From positions 1 to 9,133 of the forward strand of contig JAITVX010000174.1 in NCBI GenBank assembly GCA_031285575.1: a stretch of DNA of 9,133 bases. Reading direction: 5' to 3'. This document shows positions 5,995 to 9,133 of this stretch, piece by piece. The position numbers were made by a program, and so were the translations under genes. Source of the DNA: Bacteroidales bacterium. Its GTDB lineage: Bacteria; Bacteroidota; Bacteroidia; Bacteroidales; VadinHA17. Position 1 is the stretch's first letter; each line of letters opens with the position of its first letter. A model generated the notes under the pieces. The model was not told where the DNA came from. It saw only the letters and a program-made list of their open reading frames with translations, and searched no databases.

Positions 5995-7412
5995 ATGACT
6001 AAGAAATTATCAATGCCGGAAGCACCGATAGATATAAACGAACCCGCCCCAAAGTTTGAAGAACATCTTACTGCAAACAGCCGAATTCTGTTTTCGAGTG
6101 CATTTGGTACGGGGAAAACATTCTTTCTGAAGTATTTCTTTGAAGCCCCGGAAATTAAAGAAAGGTATAACGCATTTCATTTATTTCCTGTAAACTATCA
6201 GGTTGCTACCAATGAAGACATCTTTGAACTCATCAAGTATGACATTGTGTGTCATTTATTGGACACTGACTGGATTCAAGTTAATAACGAGAAGTTTTCA
6301 AAGTTGTTGGCACTTCAATCCTACCTGTTACATAATGGAACGAATGTTCTTTCTAAAATAATGCAGTGTGTTCCATTGTTTTGTATAGATAAAGCAGGAA
6401 AAGCGATGGAAGCCATATTGAATGTTCACAAGGATTTCTTGAAATATCGTAAAAAAATAAATAAAAATGAAAAGACCTTACTAAAGGATTTTAGCAACGA
6501 GTTAAAACAAACAAAAGGTTTGATTTACGAATTTGACCTGATAAGTCAGTTTATCCGCAACAACCTTGTTAATTGCAAAGAGGGAGAACATGCAAAAGAA
6601 AATGTTTTAATCATTGATGATTTAGACCGTGTCGACCCCGAACATATTTTCAGATTGCTGAATGTATTTTCTGCGCATATCGATATAGATATAGATAAGA
6701 ATACAAACAAATTTGGTTTCGACAAAATCATATTCGTTTGTGATATAAATAACATTCGGAACATATTTGCTGCAAAATATGGACAGAACACCGACTTTAG
6801 CGGATATATAGACAAGTTCTACAGCCACGAAATATTTAACTTCAATAATAAAGTGGCGATTATGGAATTTATTAAAGAGAAAATTAAAATAATCATTCCT
6901 ATAATCAAACAGAGCAAATCACTTTTGAAATCAATTGTATCTGCTATATATTATATTCGTTTATAGAGGGAAAAGTTATCAATTTAAGACAAATATTGAA
7001 CGTCAAAGATCTAAAAAAGAAACAGGAAGATGGTATTATTGGTCAATACAACTATCCTGGGCTTGTAATCATACGTATGTGTTTAAGAATTTTAGGAGGA
7101 CAAAAAGATAACCTTATAAAAGCTTTTGAAAAAGCAACAGAACCATTAGATAAAATTTATAATACCGCTCCATATTATATGCTTCCATCTATATTACCAT
7201 TATTAGCAGATAACATGCATGACATAGTTGATGAAAGTGCCTCTTGTAATTTGAAAGTGAACGATATTTCCATAGAGTATAAAGTAAAAACAGATCGTTG
7301 GGTAAATGCAGAACTTGTTTCTCCAGATCCAGAATCTGTGAGTTTTGAAATAATAAAAAGAATATGTATTGAGGCTGTAAATTCCTTGGATAAAAAAGGG
7401 CTTCTATATTAA
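5995..7412 (+). pseudogene. KAP-family P-loop NTPase, frameshifted
   Basis: The first frame (5995-6966, 323 residues) carries a Walker A loop SAFGTGKTFFLKYF (35-48) and a Walker B motif VLIIDDLDRVDPEHIF (204-219). A segment FDKIIFVCDINNIRNIF (242-258) and YIDKFYSHEIFNF (271-283) also match the KAP NTPase pattern. KAP proteins include PifA of plasmid F, which excludes phage T7, so a defence role is plausible but not shown. The reading then jumps to another frame: after about IVSAIYYI the -1 frame continues as LYSFIEGKVINLRQILN and runs to a TAA at 7410-7412. Both frames are open together only at 6888-6963, and the break most likely lies at 6940-6962. One missing base restores a protein of about 472 residues. 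No slippery heptamer is visible, so this looks like a mutation or sequence error. Unlike many KAP proteins, no clear membrane helix lies between Walker A and B. Confidence 0.78.
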
Positions 7413-7817
7413 ACGCTGCCATGTCAGATATGAATGCAAGTTTAATCCTATCCTCTTTTAAAACGAAATGCATCTGCATTGACAAGTGGGGATGTCTCAT
7501 TGCTGATGAAAAATATATTTACTGAAAGCCTCACCGCCCCAACAGTATATTTTATATACTTCCACACACTATTTTATGCAAAATAACAGCAATATTTATC
7601 ATTTTTGTAAAGATGAACTATTTGCAAGACCTGCATCTTACAAAAACAAGACGTAGGTATCACAACGGTATGATATAGGTCTTACAAAGAAGATATGTGC
7701 AGGAAACAATTAATGCATAGTCGGTAAAATGATAAAACAAAGCGTACAAACAATTAAAACATAACGAACGTATTGAACTGTTTTCATGGTCGCCAATTGT
7801 GCAGTTCTGCCTTCTTG
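7413..7817. other. AT-rich gap between converging genes
   Basis: This 405-base stretch separates the plus-strand KAP gene from the minus-strand lipoprotein. It contains one weak 34-codon plus-strand frame (ATG 7421 to TGA 7523-7525, containing LILSSFKTKCICIDKWG), which I do not recognise and would not annotate as a gene without homologues. A set of short repeats lies at 7626-7704: AAGACCT/AGGTCTT inverted (7626-7632, 7677-7683) and TCTTACAAA twice (7636-7644, 7680-7688). I see no strong terminator hairpin with a T-run, no tRNA and no insertion-sequence end. The right border of the accessory region probably lies somewhere in it. Confidence 0.45.
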
Positions 7818-8504
7818 TTAAAAATTTACCATTTTACTGATAAACCCGTTTATGTCTTCCTGTGTTGCTTTTGTGTAGTCGGTGCGCCTTTCAAATATGT
7901 TGTCGTTTATCTCCTTGCTGTAAATATTTTCGGCGCTGAAATGAATTTCGGCTTCGCCAATACGAAAGAAAAAGTCGAGCAGCACACCGTCAATTTCTTC
8001 AAAGGGCGTTGCAAGGTTTGAACCTCGCACGTCGATCTCGTCGGTGTACCAGATGCTGATTATTTTGTCTCTGTCTGACGGCAGTGTAACTTCGGCATGT
8101 TTGCACCTGAAACCGCATATATCCATGTTTCCCGATGTTTTGTCTATTTCTATTCCATCCATAGAGCCAAGCCCAGGAAACAGTTCGCCTTCGGAAAGTT
8201 CGCAATAATATTTCAGTGCAAAAAGGCTGAAGTATGTATCGTATATCCCGCTTTTTGGGTTCGAGAGGTTGATAATTCCCGAATTGCCGAAAACCGACGT
8301 CATTTCAAACAGTACCTTATTCTGCTTGAATGAAACTATAAGGTTTTTTGGCAATAATTCTTTCGGAACTTTCCCGAGATTACCGGAATATTCAATGGAG
8401 TAATGAATTTCTCCTTCACTGATATCCTTCCCGCCATGGTTTCTGCATGCAGAAACTGTAAACGCCATGGAAAGTATTATGACCGGAATGTGTTTGTATT
8501 TCAC
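7818..8504 (-). CDS. Lipoprotein of unknown function
   Basis: The 228-residue minus-strand product starts at a GTG (8502-8504). The N-terminus MKYKHIPVIILSMAFTVSAC is a complete lipoprotein signal peptide with C20 as the lipidated cysteine; starting at the later ATG (M13) would destroy it, which supports the GTG. The mature part begins with EGEIHYSIEYSG and includes ELLPKNLIVSFKQNKVLFEM. This is the layout of a Bacteroidota family of exported beta-rich proteins that resembles GLPGLI/DUF4412-type lipoproteins (pattern Y-x-I-x-Y then LLP-x-x-x-x-x-x-F-K-x-N-K). Three more cysteines are present. The function is unknown and the family match is a resemblance only. It lies 129 bases downstream of the GH16-fold gene on the same strand, so it may be either a separate unit or a distal operon gene. 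No good TAnnTTTG box was found in that gap; CATCTTTG at 8610-8603 is one mismatch off. Confidence 0.75.
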   Translation of the reverse strand: MKYKHIPVIILSMAFTVSACRNHGGKDISEGEIHYSIEYSGNLGKVPKELLPKNLIVSFKQNKVLFEMTSVFGNSGIINLSNPKSGIYDTYFSLFALKYYCELSEGELFPGLGSMDGIEIDKTSGNMDICGFRCKHAEVTLPSDRDKIISIWYTDEIDVRGSNLATPFEEIDGVLLDFFFRIGEAEIHFSAENIYSKEINDNIFERRTDYTKATQEDINGFISKMVNF

Positions 8505-8633
8505 GTTTTACAATTTATGTAAGTCTGTATGTCTATCTGATATATATCGACTGCTACAATAACAAACGGATAAAACCCACATTAAACAACATGAGTCCGG
8601 TGCAAAGATGGGGGATACAATGTCATCCGGTAT

Positions 8634-9133
8634 TTATTTTTTAGCCTGATATACTCTTATCCAGTCAATCTCCATCGATGCGGTTCCGTTTATGGGTTTG
8701 TCGAGACCGCCCGACAGCATTACGTACATCGGCTCCTGCGGTATGTCTGCTGTTTGTGTAAAGACTTCCGTATTGTTTATTTTCCATACCAGTCTATCGG
8801 CTGTCCATTCGAGCGTAAATATGTAAAAGGCACCTGCGTATTTCGAGCCGAGCGATGTTTTTGCTGCGCCGCCTTTTAACGGAAAGAAATCGAACCATAC
8901 TTTACCGTTCGATGTTTTGCATACGTCGATGTGCGGAGTAATTTTGTCGGCAAGCATCCAGAAGGCGTGTTTGGCGCCGGCGTCGCCAAGTTTTATTTTG
9001 GCCTGAAAAATGCCGTATTTCTGCCTGAAACTTGCTCCGGAGCATATTATGCCCGATGTGTAGTCGAATTCTTTTGTTGCAAAGCCCCGGTCGTTTATCC
9101 ATACCTTGCCGGTTGTTTTTTGCGGGCGGGTTG
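8634..9133 (-). CDS. GH16-fold protein with degenerate active site (partial)
   Basis: This minus-strand frame enters at the right edge of the window and ends at TAA (8634-8636), so its N-terminus is missing and 165 residues are visible. The fold is the glycoside hydrolase family 16 beta-jelly-roll: FDYTSGIICSG, YGIFQAKIKLGDAGAKHAFWML, then FYIFTLEWTADRLVWKINN and a C-terminal DWIRVYQ. GH16 enzymes cleave beta-glucans, agars and similar polysaccharides with the motif E-(I/V)-D-x-x-E. Here the equivalent reads HIDVCK (8916-8933): the nucleophile glutamate is histidine, the acid/base glutamate is lysine, and only the aspartate remains. Catalysis by the classic mechanism is therefore unlikely and a carbohydrate-binding role is plausible. 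An ATG at 8955-8957 lies inside the domain and is not the start. Confidence 0.8.
   Translation of the reverse strand, partial: TRPQKTTGKVWINDRGFATKEFDYTSGIICSGASFRQKYGIFQAKIKLGDAGAKHAFWMLADKITPHIDVCKTSNGKVWFDFFPLKGGAAKTSLGSKYAGAFYIFTLEWTADRLVWKINNTEVFTQTADIPQEPMYVMLSGGLDKPINGTASMEIDWIRVYQAKK

Noticed and set aside
6940..6966. Programmed -1 ribosomal frameshifting to make the full KAP protein.
   Set aside because: No X-XXY-YYZ heptamer lies in the correct phase in the overlap, and I see no obvious downstream stem-loop, so a mutation or sequence error is simpler.
7626..7704. Short inverted and direct repeats (AAGACCT/AGGTCTT, TCTTACAAA twice) that might be a CRISPR-like array or operator.
   Set aside because: Only two copies of a 9-mer at 44 bases spacing; about one such pair is expected by chance in a window of this size, and no further units follow.
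592..7811. The 10-mer CAGTTCTGCC occurs at 592-601 and 7802-7811, flanking everything between as a possible att or target-site duplication.
   Set aside because: In about 9 kb dozens of 10-mer pairs are expected by chance, and the flanking bases do not extend the match.

Overview
The window looks like a chromosomal segment from a Bacteroidota bacterium, most likely Bacteroidales. The evidence is the TAnnTTTG-type promoter boxes, the absence of clear Shine-Dalgarno sites, several small lipoproteins with a Bacteroidota-style lipobox, a cut-down PorT-like outer-membrane barrel gene, and the gene families themselves. No species can be named from the sequence alone.

Layout. (1) Positions 1-758 are largely non-coding. 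They hold a hairpin-rich stretch (about 196-265) that looks like a dispersed palindromic repeat, one doubtful minus-strand ORF (265-459), and a good promoter (706-739). (2) Positions 759-4252 are a tight plus-strand ribosome-maturation operon: an RluB-type 23S rRNA pseudouridine synthase, the GTPases Era and Der, and a lipoprotein of unknown function. Gaps are 1 to 20 bases, so these genes are probably co-transcribed. (3) Positions 4273-7412 form an accessory, visibly AT-richer region full of gene debris. It starts with the first 44 codons of a PorT-like barrel gene, joined near 4400 head-on to the first 31 codons of a minus-strand pentapeptide-repeat gene. Then come a 30-codon ORF, an intact NA37 nucleoid-associated protein gene that overlaps it by ATGA, a stranded C-terminal scrap of a type II restriction-modification enzyme (5900-5983), and a KAP-family P-loop NTPase gene broken by a one-base frameshift near 6940-6965. 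(4) Positions 7413-7817 are AT-rich and hold no convincing gene. (5) Positions 7818-9133, on the minus strand, hold a lipoprotein of unknown function and the 3' part of a GH16-fold protein whose catalytic E-x-D-x-x-E motif has become H-x-D-x-x-K.

Interpretation. The left block is housekeeping: RluB, Era and Der all act on ribosome assembly. The middle looks like an integration or rearrangement hotspot behind that operon. Its contents (restriction scrap, KAP NTPase, NA37 protein) are what one expects in a decaying defence or mobile island. The best candidate for an under-described system is the smORF / NA37 / KAP NTPase cluster, but in this copy the KAP gene appears disrupted and no function can be proved from sequence.
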